A DNA stretch of 64,000 bases. Origin: Spatholobus suberectus. Taxonomy: Eukaryota > Streptophyta > Magnoliopsida > Fabales > Fabaceae. The stretch is taken from the NCBI GenBank assembly GCA_004329165.1, contig CM014737.1:11218030-11282029 (forward strand), written 5' to 3'. The notes under the pieces are model-generated. The model saw only the letters and a list, made by a program, of their open reading frames with translations. It was not told the DNA's origin and did not search any database. Each line of letters starts with the position of its first letter. The stretch's first letter is position 1. The translations under genes and the position numbers were made by a program. Below are positions 27,197 to 36,481 of this stretch, in pieces.

Positions 27197-27698
27197 CATA
27201 GAGCTTTTTGGGCTCTAAAGTTTTTAAATTTTGATCCAACACTATCTGGAGAAAAAAGAATCCAACAATTGTATGAGCTTGAAGAATTAAGAAATAATGC
27301 TTATGAGAGTTCTAAGCATTACAAGCAAAGGGTGAAAACATATCATGACAAGAAGATCTTGAAAAGACAATTTTAATCTGGTCAGCAAGTCTTGTTATTT
27401 AATTCTAGGCTGAGATTTTTTCAAGGACGTTGAGGACTAAGTGGTCAAGGCGGTCAAGGCCTTTTACAATCAAAGAAGTAAAACCATATAAGGCAGTAGA
27501 AATTGAAGATCCTAAGTCTAAGAAGAGCTTTGTAGTAAATGGTCAGAGATTGAAAATTTATCTTGAAGGAGATGTTGAAAGGCTGACCATAGTGATTCAA
27601 TTGGAAGATCCTTGTTGAGGAAGATGCGTCAAGCTAATGATGCTAAAAGAGCACTTATTGGGAGGCAACCTAGGATTTCTAACTCTTTCTTAGTTTAA
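27197..27698 (+). pseudogene. Athila-type Ty3/gypsy integrase C-terminus, decayed
   Basis: Starting at HRAFWALKFLNFDP, the translation follows the Athila integrase tail: an ELEELRNNAYESSKHYK helix, YHDKKIL, a GQQVLLFNSRLRFFQG block, then WSRRSRPFTI, a short VEIEDPKSKKSFVVNGQRLKIYL strand, and an ANDAKRALIGRQPR tail. These are the last blocks of pol in this lineage. One in-frame TAA (in KRQF*SGQ) and two frameshifts (near 27430 and 27615) break it. The 62-codon open frame at 27430-27618 is the middle of this remnant, not a gene. Upstream pol is gone; the 5' side adjoins a TGTAACACCCC LTR fragment. Confidence 0.8.
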
Positions 27699-28677
27699 AT
27701 TATTTTGTCATTTAGTGTTTGATTTATGTAGGCAGTAAATTTCTAATAAAAAAATAAAATGTTGCAGTTTAGTAGGGGCTCAACACCCAAGATATGTATA
27801 AAAAGTTAAGTCTCAAGTCACTAAGGGCTTAGCCCTTAAGTAGGGTGCCCAGCACCCTCAAATGAGTGAGTCTTAGGAAGCTGAGGGCTGAGCGCGTATG
27901 TTTGAGGGCTTAGCGCGCTATATACTAAAAAAAATTAAAAAATTAATTAATAATTTTAATTTAATTTTTAATAATATTGAGTGCGGGAAATCGAAAAGCC
28001 GTGGGCCTCGTGGGCTCACTAGTGAGCTTAGCGCTCCTGTATGTGCGCCCAGCGCGCTGCCTACAGTTACGCCTAAATAATAAAGGCATAAGCACTTCAG
28101 TTGCCTCACCCTCTACTTAAAATAATCCAAGCCGTTCTCTACTGTTCACCTTAATCTTCCTCTGTGCTCTTGTGATTCCTTCTCAATCCCCTTTTCCAAT
28201 TATCTTCATGTAAGTTTTTACTATTGGCTCTTTGTGTTCTTATTTTGTTAGTTTTGTCTTTTCCATTATCTTAATTAGTTTAATTTGATTTTTTGCATTT
28301 TAGTGATTGAATGAAGTTCTAAATAAGGTTTTTAATGAATGCATGCTGTTGTCTGATTCCTTAAAGTGATTATAAGTAAGAATAGTGTGATTTAATGTAT
28401 ATTTGTATACAGTATGCCATGTGTTCGATGTTTTGTTTGAATGAAATTTTTGGAAAATTGATAGGGCGCCTAGTGCCCTCTGTCGCGCATCCAGCGCACT
28501 TTGAATGTTCATCTGGGATTAAGTTCTACAGAGCGCCCAATGCCTATTGTAGAGCTCGCAGCACGTAGGCATAAGGGCTAAGCATTGGCTTATTTGAAAG
28601 TTCTTTTTGTGCTGAAACTTAGACAATTAAGAGAGTGAATCCACTTTTGAGTTTTATTAATAATTCACAATTTAACA
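27699..28677 (+). repeat. Spacer between integrase and extra ORF, with GGGCTTAGCGC motif field
   Basis: Non-coding DNA of the same element. It holds about ten variants of GGGCTTAGCGC(G/C): 27774, 27825, 27842, 27884, 27905, 28024, 28047, 28464, 28484 and 28531 onward. Some are self-complementary (TTAGCGCGCTA at 27910-27920). Frames at 27898-28109 and 28300-28512 simply translate the motif field. Confidence 0.6.
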
Positions 28678-28713
28678 TTGTTTAGCAATCTATTGGTTTT
28701 CTCAATTTGTTTT

Positions 28714-29640
28714 AGGATAGAACCTGAGAAGCTACCAACAAAGAGGTCAAGGGCATCACTTGCTAGAGAGTCTTCACAACTTGTTTGCCCTTTTGATAAC
28801 TATCATTTTCTTTCCTTTCAACATCAAGAGAGATTCAATGAGATAGAGAAAAGGAACCTTCTTACTGAAAGGAAGGTCACCCTCCAGACTTAAGAGTACC
28901 CTGCTTTCTAGAATGAGATGATGAGGAAAGGATAGGGAAAGCTTGCATCATATCCTGAGCCACCTAATGTAGTAGTGGTGAAAGAATTCTAAGTTAATGC
29001 TTACACTGTTCCACCTAGAATCAGTTTGAGGAAGAGCTTTGTAAGAGGACGATTTATGAAGTTTGATAACAGGACAATTAACAGGTTTTTGAGGACAAAG
29101 GTGAATTTGGGACCTAATGATTGTGAGTATGTGGAGTGGTGTAACAGGGCTGGTAAGGATTATTCTCTGATCCTTAGCACAATCTGTGTGCCTGGAGCTG
29201 ATTATGAGTACACTGCAAAGGGGCAGAGGAAGAAGATCTTGAGAAGAAACTTATTGTCTTTGGCTCAAATTTGGATGAGCTTTCTTTATTCTAACATTTC
29301 TCCTTGCTCTCACACCTCTGATATCACTAAAAAGAGGTCTCACATGCTTTATGCTATCATGGCAGGAAAGTTTTTGGATGTAGGAAGTGTCATATCACTG
29401 GAGATTCAGTTGGTAGCTAATTCTACTAGGAATGGCAGGTTAGGGCATCCATGTTTGATCACTAAATTATGTAAATAGGTTGGTGTGGATATTTCAAATC
29501 CACCACATTTGGTATTGAGGAAACCAATTGATGCTAGGTTTATTTGAGCTCATTACATGAACAATGGACCAGTTGAACGGGAGAGATCTCCTCCACCTCC
29601 ACCTAAATTATCAATTCCAAAGTGGTTGGAGAACATTACT
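28714..29640 (+). pseudogene. Retrotransposon additional ORF, 'putative plant transposon protein' type
   Basis: The translation runs from RIEPEKLPTKRSR through SQHQERFNEIEKRNLL-like text to RGRFMKFDNRTINRFLR, then WCNRAGKDYSLILSTICVPG, ILRRNLLSLAQIWMSFLYSNI, and KRSHMLYAIMAGKFLDVG. This order matches the domain known as 'putative plant transposon protein' (Transposase_32 type as I recall), found as an extra ORF in plant Athila/Tat elements. The longest intact part is 29026-29478 (150 codons). In-frame stops at about 28891, 28941, 28991 and 29476 break the rest. It lies in sense orientation downstream of the integrase tail. Function of the domain is unknown to me; an envelope-like role has been proposed for this position in Athila elements. 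Confidence 0.7.
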
Positions 29641-29731
29641 GAAATTACAAATTATAAGTTTTGAATATTTCTTCAAATTGATGTGAAAATCTCTAGAGAC
29701 ATACGCATCTATCACGTATCCAAACATTCAC

Positions 29732-29845
29732 TTAGACTTATTGCGAAGCTTGAAGTCGCAAATACATTATGGAATATGGGAAATGACTATTAGACTTATT
29801 GTAAAGCTTGAAGCTACGAACACGTCATGGAATACGGGAAAATTG
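29732..29845 (+). repeat. 58-bp tandem duplication
   Basis: Two units beginning 'ttagacttattg' at 29732 and 29790, both running through 'aagcttgaag' and 'atggaata-ggga'. They differ at about ten positions. Confidence 0.75.
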
Positions 29846-31181
29846 GACTTGTGTCTTTTGTCTGTGTAATTTTTTTTTTTTGGTGAAATCTCTGTCTGTA
29901 ACTTTGAACTTTAGAAAAGGTTTCTGAAGAAAATACAATAGCATCCACTACGTTAAGAGATGACACAGAATTAAAACTAATGCTAATATTTGATAATATA
30001 GCAGTATTGGATTTTAGGAGAGATGATAACAGTTTCAGAATTTCAGCCTTTAGCTGTTTGTTTGAGCTAAAGACTTCTTATTTTCTCACTTATCTCAGCT
30101 CAATCAGTAATTATATTTGGTTTGGATACTCTAATAGTGTAAAAATATCTTTTTATTATTTATTATTTTTTTCTTCTTATCACATAATATCACCTATTAT
30201 ATTTATATTTTTTTTACACATTGTTTGAATTAAAATATAATTAATAAATTAATATACGATTTATTTGAAAATATATAAGTAAATTAAAATTCTAAAAAAT
30301 ATAAGGTGGGTTCTTCGCAAATTTTTTGAACTCAATAAAACCAAACGGGAATGAGGTTGGGTTTAATATTTTTATCCATTTTTTTATAAACCCTCCCCTC
30401 CCCTCCTTTTGTGGGAACAGGGAGAGCCAAACCCGTCCCCAACCTATCCCATTATCTTTCCTAATTATTTTTCCATCTCCAAGTGCATATCTAGATTCAC
30501 ATTGAATCATCCAAAAGTACATTAAAATACTAATTAATGGAAATTTAAGTAAATGTTCACCTGTTTGATCTCGTGTTGAGGAATTGATTACGAGTCTAAA
30601 ATTAATTGAAATAATTTTAGGTAGCTTTGTATCAGATAAAAATTTTATATTAACTTGATTTTAGAATAAAAACATCTAAATATAAATTACTTTATTTCAA
30701 AATTAATTTTTAATTAAAATTAATTTTACTAAATCAATTTCATTTAAAATTAATTTTAGAAACACCCACAAACAATGAATCTCTCCACAATGTGGATAGC
30801 ATAGCTAAAAGTTTCTTATGAATTTCCAAAAAATGTTGTATGGACCACTTTGTGCTATTTAACATCTAGGAAGAAAATAGATCCAAAAAAGAAAAGTATA
30901 TGTATAATAAATAATATGATATAATAAGAAAAAGATAAAGAAAAATAGTAAATATTAATGAGGTATTTATAATATATAAAGTATTCATGTATCATTACTT
31001 TCATGGGCCAAGCCATATGATAAGAGATGACATGAATCATATGATCATCTCCAAAAATTTTAACTTTCTTTAGGACTCTTATGTAGAAATATTTTATGGT
31101 ACTCTTGAGAGAAAGAAAAGATGATATTCTTGGTCTTGGCCACCCTTAAGGTCAAATCCTACCTCTGCCTCTCATTACCGT
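29846..31181. other. Intergenic AT-rich DNA, no gene
   Basis: Frames of 61-82 codons on both strands are AT-driven and unrecognisable. Positions 30590-30775 contain repeated 'aaaattaattttag' words in both orientations and may be a small foldback element without clear ends. Confidence 0.5.
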
Positions 31182-31880
31182 TAAGGGTGTTCATCCAATT
31201 AGATTGATCTTGTGAACTTAATAATTCAAACTAAACCAATTAGATTGGTTTTGTTAATCAGTCTGTTTTACTTCAAATTCAAACCAAACCAATTATATTT
31301 GGTTCGGTTATCAGATTTATCTTTTTCTAACCCAAACCAATCCAATGACCTGATCAAATATTTTTTAACTTTAGTTTGATACATTTTGAACTTTAGTAAA
31401 TAAATTTTTCTTCTATTTTTGTCTTTTTTTTTTCTTCATTCATATTGATCTTCTTATGAATTTATCTAGTGTTACCAGGTGCCATAATGTGGTCATATTT
31501 ATTATGTAATTTTTATCATATTTTTGAGTAAAGAAATTAATAAGATGCGTAAAGTGATAACTATAAAAAAATTAAATATTAAATATAATGAATATTTAGT
31601 CATTAAAGAGCAAGAAATAATTTACGTTTCATTAATATAAAATTAAAAAATTATACAAAATAGACAAAAACTAAAGATAAAAGCTTGAACAATCATAATA
31701 ATTTACTTATTTTTATCATAATCCAATGATCTAAACTAAATAAACTTGATCTTAATCAGATTGGTTTGATTTGGATTGACAATTTTTTTTTTCAAAATCT
31801 AAACCAAATCAAACCAATTAAATATGATCAGTTTAGATTTAATTTTGTCTTAAACTTGAACCAATCCATAAACAACCCTA
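31182..31880. mobile_element. hAT-type non-autonomous element
   Basis: The left terminus TAAGGGTGTTCATCCAATTAG and, reversed, TAGGGTTGTTTATGGATTGG form the inverted repeat. The flanks ATTACCGT (31174-31181) and ATTACTAT (31881-31888) agree at 6 of 8 bases. The interior has 'aaccaa' and 'ttggtt' words and no frame of note. Confidence 0.6.
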
Positions 31881-31980
31881 ATTACTATCAATTTCGTTTA
31901 CCCGCTGGATTTTTCATTGAAATTCAGTCCGTTTTTCAACCGTGGAAAGCACGGGTTTTCTTTTCTAGTTTTTTCTATAC

Positions 31981-32125
31981 CTACGTATAATGATTTCACT
32001 ATCATTATCACAGCATTTTCCACAAGTTGAAGGCAATTTGCCCTAGTTTTTCTGTAAATCTTTCTACATATAATGATTTCACTACCACTAACACAGCGTT
32101 TCCCACAAGTCAAAGGGCAATTTAC
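31981..32125 (+). repeat. 83-bp tandem duplication
   Basis: Units start 'ctacgtataatgatttcacta' (31981) and 'ctacatataatgatttcact' (32064). Both continue through 'cacagc-tttxccacaagt' to 'ggcaattt'. Confidence 0.75.
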
Positions 32126-32588
32126 CGTTTCAAAACTAAGTTTAGTATAAGAAATCTTTTAATGATTTTAAGAAAGTAACATGAAAAGAAATATTTTTCA
32201 TATTTAATAAAAGATAGCAAAAAATATTAATTAAATATAATATAAAGAATTTCTGAGAATGTTAGTTTATAAATAAATAGGAATAAAACATTTTTTCTTC
32301 GTAAGTAAGAATAAAACGTTTTCATAATAATTAATTATAGTTATTAAATTTTTTATGGTAACTACCTATACGTATATTATTTTCAAGAAAGTTGAATAAT
32401 AATCAAACATACTTTATAAAATTTCTCATGGCTAGAATTCCTGGAATGTCAACCTCAAGAAAGTGATTTAAATGAAAAAGAAAGATTCCCTGTATCAAAC
32501 ACTTTCTACAAACTGTACCCAAGTTTTTGTCAAAAGAATGAAATATATTTATTAGTAACCATAATAACCTTTTAATGTAGAATTTAAT

Positions 32589-33586
32589 GGTTATGCACTG
32601 TATAAAAAGTTTTACACTATCAACTAGGGATGACAATTGTATCCAGACCTTACGGGTATCGACAAAAAATATCTGCAACGGATAGGGAAATTACCCACTT
32701 AATAAGAATGGGATCGGGGCGGGTAATTACCCGCAAAATTTAGTAGAAATGGGTGCAGGTATGGGTACTATAGTACCCACCCCATCCCATACCCGCACTT
32801 ATTAATATATATATAAATATTTAATTATAATATTACATATATATAATTATAATTTTATTCTATATTAATTTATTAATTTAATTAATAAAATATAACAACT
32901 GAAGTTATTGAATTCTATAAAATAAAATTTCCCTTTCTCCCATTCTTTGCATCTGTTGTATTGCACCTCTGTTCTTCACGTTTGACGCGTGCCACTTGCC
33001 TCTGTTCTCCTCGTCATCAACTCATCTCCCTCCTATTGTTTATTGTGCTCTTAGATGATTATGTTTCTAATGTTGTTTTGTTATGACTTATTTTTGAATG
33101 ATATAAGGTTATGTTTGGATGCATTTAATTTTATGTTTGGATACTTTTGGTGTTATATTTAGATTATTCAACGATAAGTTTAGACAATTTAAGATTATGT
33201 TTAAATGATTTAAGAGTGAATTTTTAATTTAGTTATAGAAAATTTTCTAATTACTATTTTTTTATTAATTTATTGACTTTACACATAAGTAAAGTGCAGG
33301 TTGCGGATACAGGTATGAATATATAAGCACCCAGCGGGTACAGGAATGGGGATTAAAGTTGCTACCCGGGCAGGTATGAGGCTGGGTACGAGTATTTTTT
33401 TCAAACGCGGGTATGGGAATATGTACTATAGTACCCTACCCATTGTCATCCCTACTATCAACCAATCAGAAATCTTTATTAATATGACTTTGAAAGTATT
33501 TATTATAAAAGTCAACAAACTTACAATAAATGATGGTTTGTGATTGGATGATAGTGTAAAATTGCTTTACACTATCAGTGCATAGC
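32589..33586. mobile_element. Outer MITE with long inverted repeats, split by a hAT element
   Basis: The left arm 'ggttatgcactg...ttttacactatca-ccaatca' (32589 to about 32624, resuming at 33463) is mirrored by the right arm, ending 'cactatcagtgcatagcc' (33586). The arms pair over about 45 bp. The 830-bp insertion at 32625-33454 lies within the left arm. Transposon superfamily not assigned. Confidence 0.6.
32625..33454. mobile_element. hAT-type element with perfect 8-bp target duplication
   Basis: The terminal inverted repeat is TAGGGATGACAATTG on the left and, reversed, TAGGGATGACAATGG on the right. CTATCAAC flanks both ends exactly (32617-32624 and 33455-33462). Sub-terminal regions are rich in 'gggta', 'tacccg' words on both strands. 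There is no transposase; the 65-codon frame at 33346-33543 crosses the right end. Confidence 0.85.
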
Positions 33587-34012
33587 CCGTTTTCTCTTTA
33601 ATGTATTGATGCAGATATAAATCAAACTAATTGTCGCAATTGGAGGTCATTTTAATTGCCAGCTTCTCTTTCAATGGTGGTGATAGCATGTACTACTCTG
33701 GTGACTCTCATCCGAAGAATGTTAACCACTGATAGAAAGTCATAACACTAATGGAAGAGACAAAAAGATAGGATTTCATCAACAAAATAGCTAAATACAC
33801 ATGAACAATTGTATATGAAAGAAAGCGATTGTGTTTTTCTACTTACCAATCCTATCTGCTATTTTCTTTCTTTCTTTCTTCTAAAACCTTCGTATTCAAA
33901 TGTTAATTCTCTCTTCCTATTCACAATATCTGAATTTGAGACCTTAGGAGAAACCAATTCGTTTTCAGTTTTCACTCAAACTCTTCTAAATTCAAAAGCA
34001 AAAGCTAAAAAA

Positions 34013-34036
34013 ATGAGATTCAAACTCCAATCTTGA
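34013..34036 (+). promoter_or_regulatory. Short upstream ORF before the plus-strand receptor kinase
   Basis: ATG at 34013 encodes MRFKLQS then TGA, 24 bp before the first ATG of the main frame (34061). If the transcript begins upstream, this could reduce initiation at the main start. A TTTC-repeat lies farther upstream at about 33860. Confidence 0.4.
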
Positions 34037-34060
34037 CAAGGTCTATCAGAGTAGATTTCA

Positions 34061-36481
34061 ATGTCAATATTCCATTCCATGTCCCTTCTACCAAGCAATA
34101 CCTTATTTAACCATCCCTCATTACACATACAAAACGAGAAACACATGCCAAGTACTAAAATCACAATGCTCAGAAGAATAAAAGCTCTGCTACTTTCTCT
34201 TACCCTTTTCATGATTTCAGTTGTTGCCATCTCACCAAGCTCAACCCTTTATGCTTCAGACACAAGCCAAGCATGGTCATCCCCCAACAACACATTCTCT
34301 CTTCATTTTCTTCAAGTTCAACCCCCAACTTCTCCTCCTTCCTACATGGTTGGTATTGTCCACTCAGGAGGTGTCCCTATCATTTGGACTGTGGGTGGTG
34401 GAAGCGGAAACTTTGTGGACTCAAGAGGTTCATTCCAATTGCTCTCAAATGGAAGCTTGCAACTTGTTGATGGGTCTGGTGCCATAGTATGGGACTCAGG
34501 AACTTCCCATTTGGGTGTCTCCTCTGCCTTCCTTGATGAGCAAGGCAACTTGGTTCTTTCCAATGGCACTAGCACTGTGTGGTCCAGCTTTGACCACCCC
34601 ACTGATACCATTGTGCCATCTCAGAACTTCACTCCTAACATGATTTTAAAATCTGGTTTGTACTCATTTAGGCTTCACCCTTTGGGTAATCTCTTGCTTA
34701 GCTGGAATGGAAGTGATGTGTATTGGAACCACACCTTGAGTGATTCCATAAATTGGGCTTTAACTTGGCCAATATTGGTGTTGGAGCCTGAGGGAAAAGT
34801 ATCAGTTCATGATCCAAATTTGACTAGCACTGTGGTAGTTGCTTATAGCAGTGACTATGCAGAGGGAAGTGATGTTCTGAGAGTGTTGAAGTTGGATGGC
34901 GATGGGAATTTGAGGATTTATAGTTCATCTAAAGGGAATGAAACTGCAATCATAAGATGGGCTGCTGTGAAAGATCAATGTGATGTTCATGGATACTGTG
35001 GAACATATGGTATTTGTAGATACAAGGACTCAGGTCCTGTTTGTGGATGTCCATCTCAGGATTTTGAGATGGTTGATCCAAATAATAGTAGGAATGGGTG
35101 TAGGAGGAAGGTGCAGCTAGAGGATTGTCCTAAAAGGGTGGGGATGTTGCAATTGGACCATAGTAGACTCTTGACTTACCCTTCTATTGCTCAATACAAG
35201 ATTAACCCAGAGGTGTTGTATATTCCTATGTCAGCTTGTAGAGGAAATTGTCTTTCAGCTGATTCTTGTTTTGCTTCTACTTCCTTGTCAGATGGATCAG
35301 GATTTTGTTATGTGAAGACAAAAGACATTTTTGGCGGCTATCAGAGTCCCGCACTAACCAGCACTACATATATCAAGGTATGTCTTCCACTGGCTCCAAA
35401 CTCTTCACCAATTCCTTGGAAGGAAAAAGATTGGAGCATGCATGCTTGGATAATAGTGGTACTTGTTTTTGGTACCCTTTTAGGTTTAACTGCCTTTCAG
35501 GGTGGTTTATGGTTGTGGTGTTGCAGAAACATTCAAAGATTTGGAGGATTATATGGACAGTATGATCTCGTGGAGTATGCTTCTGGTGCACTAGTTCAGT
35601 TCTCATATAAGGAGCTCAAAGGCCTCACAAATGGGTTCAAGGAGAAGCTTGGTGCTGGGAGATTTGGTTCTGTTTATAGAGGAATGCTTGGTAATGGAAC
35701 TGTTGTTGCGGTTAAGCAACTTCAGGGAATTGAACTAGAGGAGAAACAATTTAAGTTGGAAATTGCTACCGTGTGTAGTACTCATCATATGAATTTGGTG
35801 CGAATGATTGGTTTTTGCTCTGAAAGGAAACACAAGCTTTTGGTATATGAGTACATGAAAAATGGGTCGCTTGATAAATTTCTTTTTGGACAATCAGGAA
35901 CATTGTTGGATTGGGAGTGTCGGTTCAACATTGCCCTGGGATGTGCAAGGGGTATCATGTATATTCATGAAGAGTGTCATAACTGCATAGTCCATTGCAA
36001 TATTAAACCTGAAAACATTCTCTTGGATGAGAATTTCAAGGCCAAACTCTCAGATTTTAACCTTGTAAAGTTCATAATTCCCGAGGACTGCAGGTACCAA
36101 ACCATGGTAAATATGAGAGAAACCAAAGGATATGTAGCTCCAGAATGGCTTTCAAATCTTTCAGTAACTTCAAAGTCTGATGTTTACAGCTATGGTATGG
36201 TTTTGCTGGAGATAGTGAGTGGAAGGAGGAACTTTGAAATCTCAGAAGAGACCAACAATAAAGAGTTCTCAGTTTGGGCTTATGAAGAGTTTGAGAAAGG
36301 TAATATGATGGGAATTGTTGACAAAAGACTACCTGAAGTTAATTTGGATCAATTGAAAAGGTTGATTCAAGCAAGCTTTTGGTGCCTTCAGGAGCAACCA
36401 TCTCAGAGGCCAGCAATAAGCAAAGTATTGCACATGCTAGAAGGTGTTACAAAGATTAAGAAACCACCAGCACCAAAATAA
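34061..36481 (+). CDS. G-type lectin S-receptor-like kinase, predicted pseudokinase
   Basis: An intronless, uninterrupted frame of 806 codons, like plant At1g34300-type S-domain receptor kinases. From the first Met: signal peptide best fits a start at Met36 (MLRRIKALLLSLTLF), so 34166 or Met29 at 34145 may be the true start. Then B-lectin domain (about 60-185), S-locus glycoprotein stretch, EGF-like cysteines (305-335), PAN-like region (350-445), one transmembrane helix (462-486) and kinase domain (525-795). The ATP-binding lysine is present (AVKQL, K552). The catalytic loop reads HCNIKPEN (N647 replaces the Asp), the metal-binding motif reads SDFNLVK (D665 kept, Gly to Asn 667) and the activation segment has RETKGY instead of RGTRGY. 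It should bind ligand and sit in the plasma membrane but lack phosphotransfer. The C-terminus stops at PPAPK, about 45 residues earlier than in the 39165-41684 paralogue. The two genes converge, 2.7 kb apart. Confidence 0.93.
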   Translation: MSIFHSMSLLPSNTLFNHPSLHIQNEKHMPSTKITMLRRIKALLLSLTLFMISVVAISPSSTLYASDTSQAWSSPNNTFSLHFLQVQPPTSPPSYMVGIVHSGGVPIIWTVGGGSGNFVDSRGSFQLLSNGSLQLVDGSGAIVWDSGTSHLGVSSAFLDEQGNLVLSNGTSTVWSSFDHPTDTIVPSQNFTPNMILKSGLYSFRLHPLGNLLLSWNGSDVYWNHTLSDSINWALTWPILVLEPEGKVSVHDPNLTSTVVVAYSSDYAEGSDVLRVLKLDGDGNLRIYSSSKGNETAIIRWAAVKDQCDVHGYCGTYGICRYKDSGPVCGCPSQDFEMVDPNNSRNGCRRKVQLEDCPKRVGMLQLDHSRLLTYPSIAQYKINPEVLYIPMSACRGNCLSADSCFASTSLSDGSGFCYVKTKDIFGGYQSPALTSTTYIKVCLPLAPNSSPIPWKEKDWSMHAWIIVVLVFGTLLGLTAFQGGLWLWCCRNIQRFGGLYGQYDLVEYASGALVQFSYKELKGLTNGFKEKLGAGRFGSVYRGMLGNGTVVAVKQLQGIELEEKQFKLEIATVCSTHHMNLVRMIGFCSERKHKLLVYEYMKNGSLDKFLFGQSGTLLDWECRFNIALGCARGIMYIHEECHNCIVHCNIKPENILLDENFKAKLSDFNLVKFIIPEDCRYQTMVNMRETKGYVAPEWLSNLSVTSKSDVYSYGMVLLEIVSGRRNFEISEETNNKEFSVWAYEEFEKGNMMGIVDKRLPEVNLDQLKRLIQASFWCLQEQPSQRPAISKVLHMLEGVTKIKKPPAPK

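Noticed and set aside
29980..30228. An 82-codon plus frame after the Athila remnant
   Set aside because: AT-rich, hydrophobic composition expected from TTT/ATT-rich DNA, no conserved motif.
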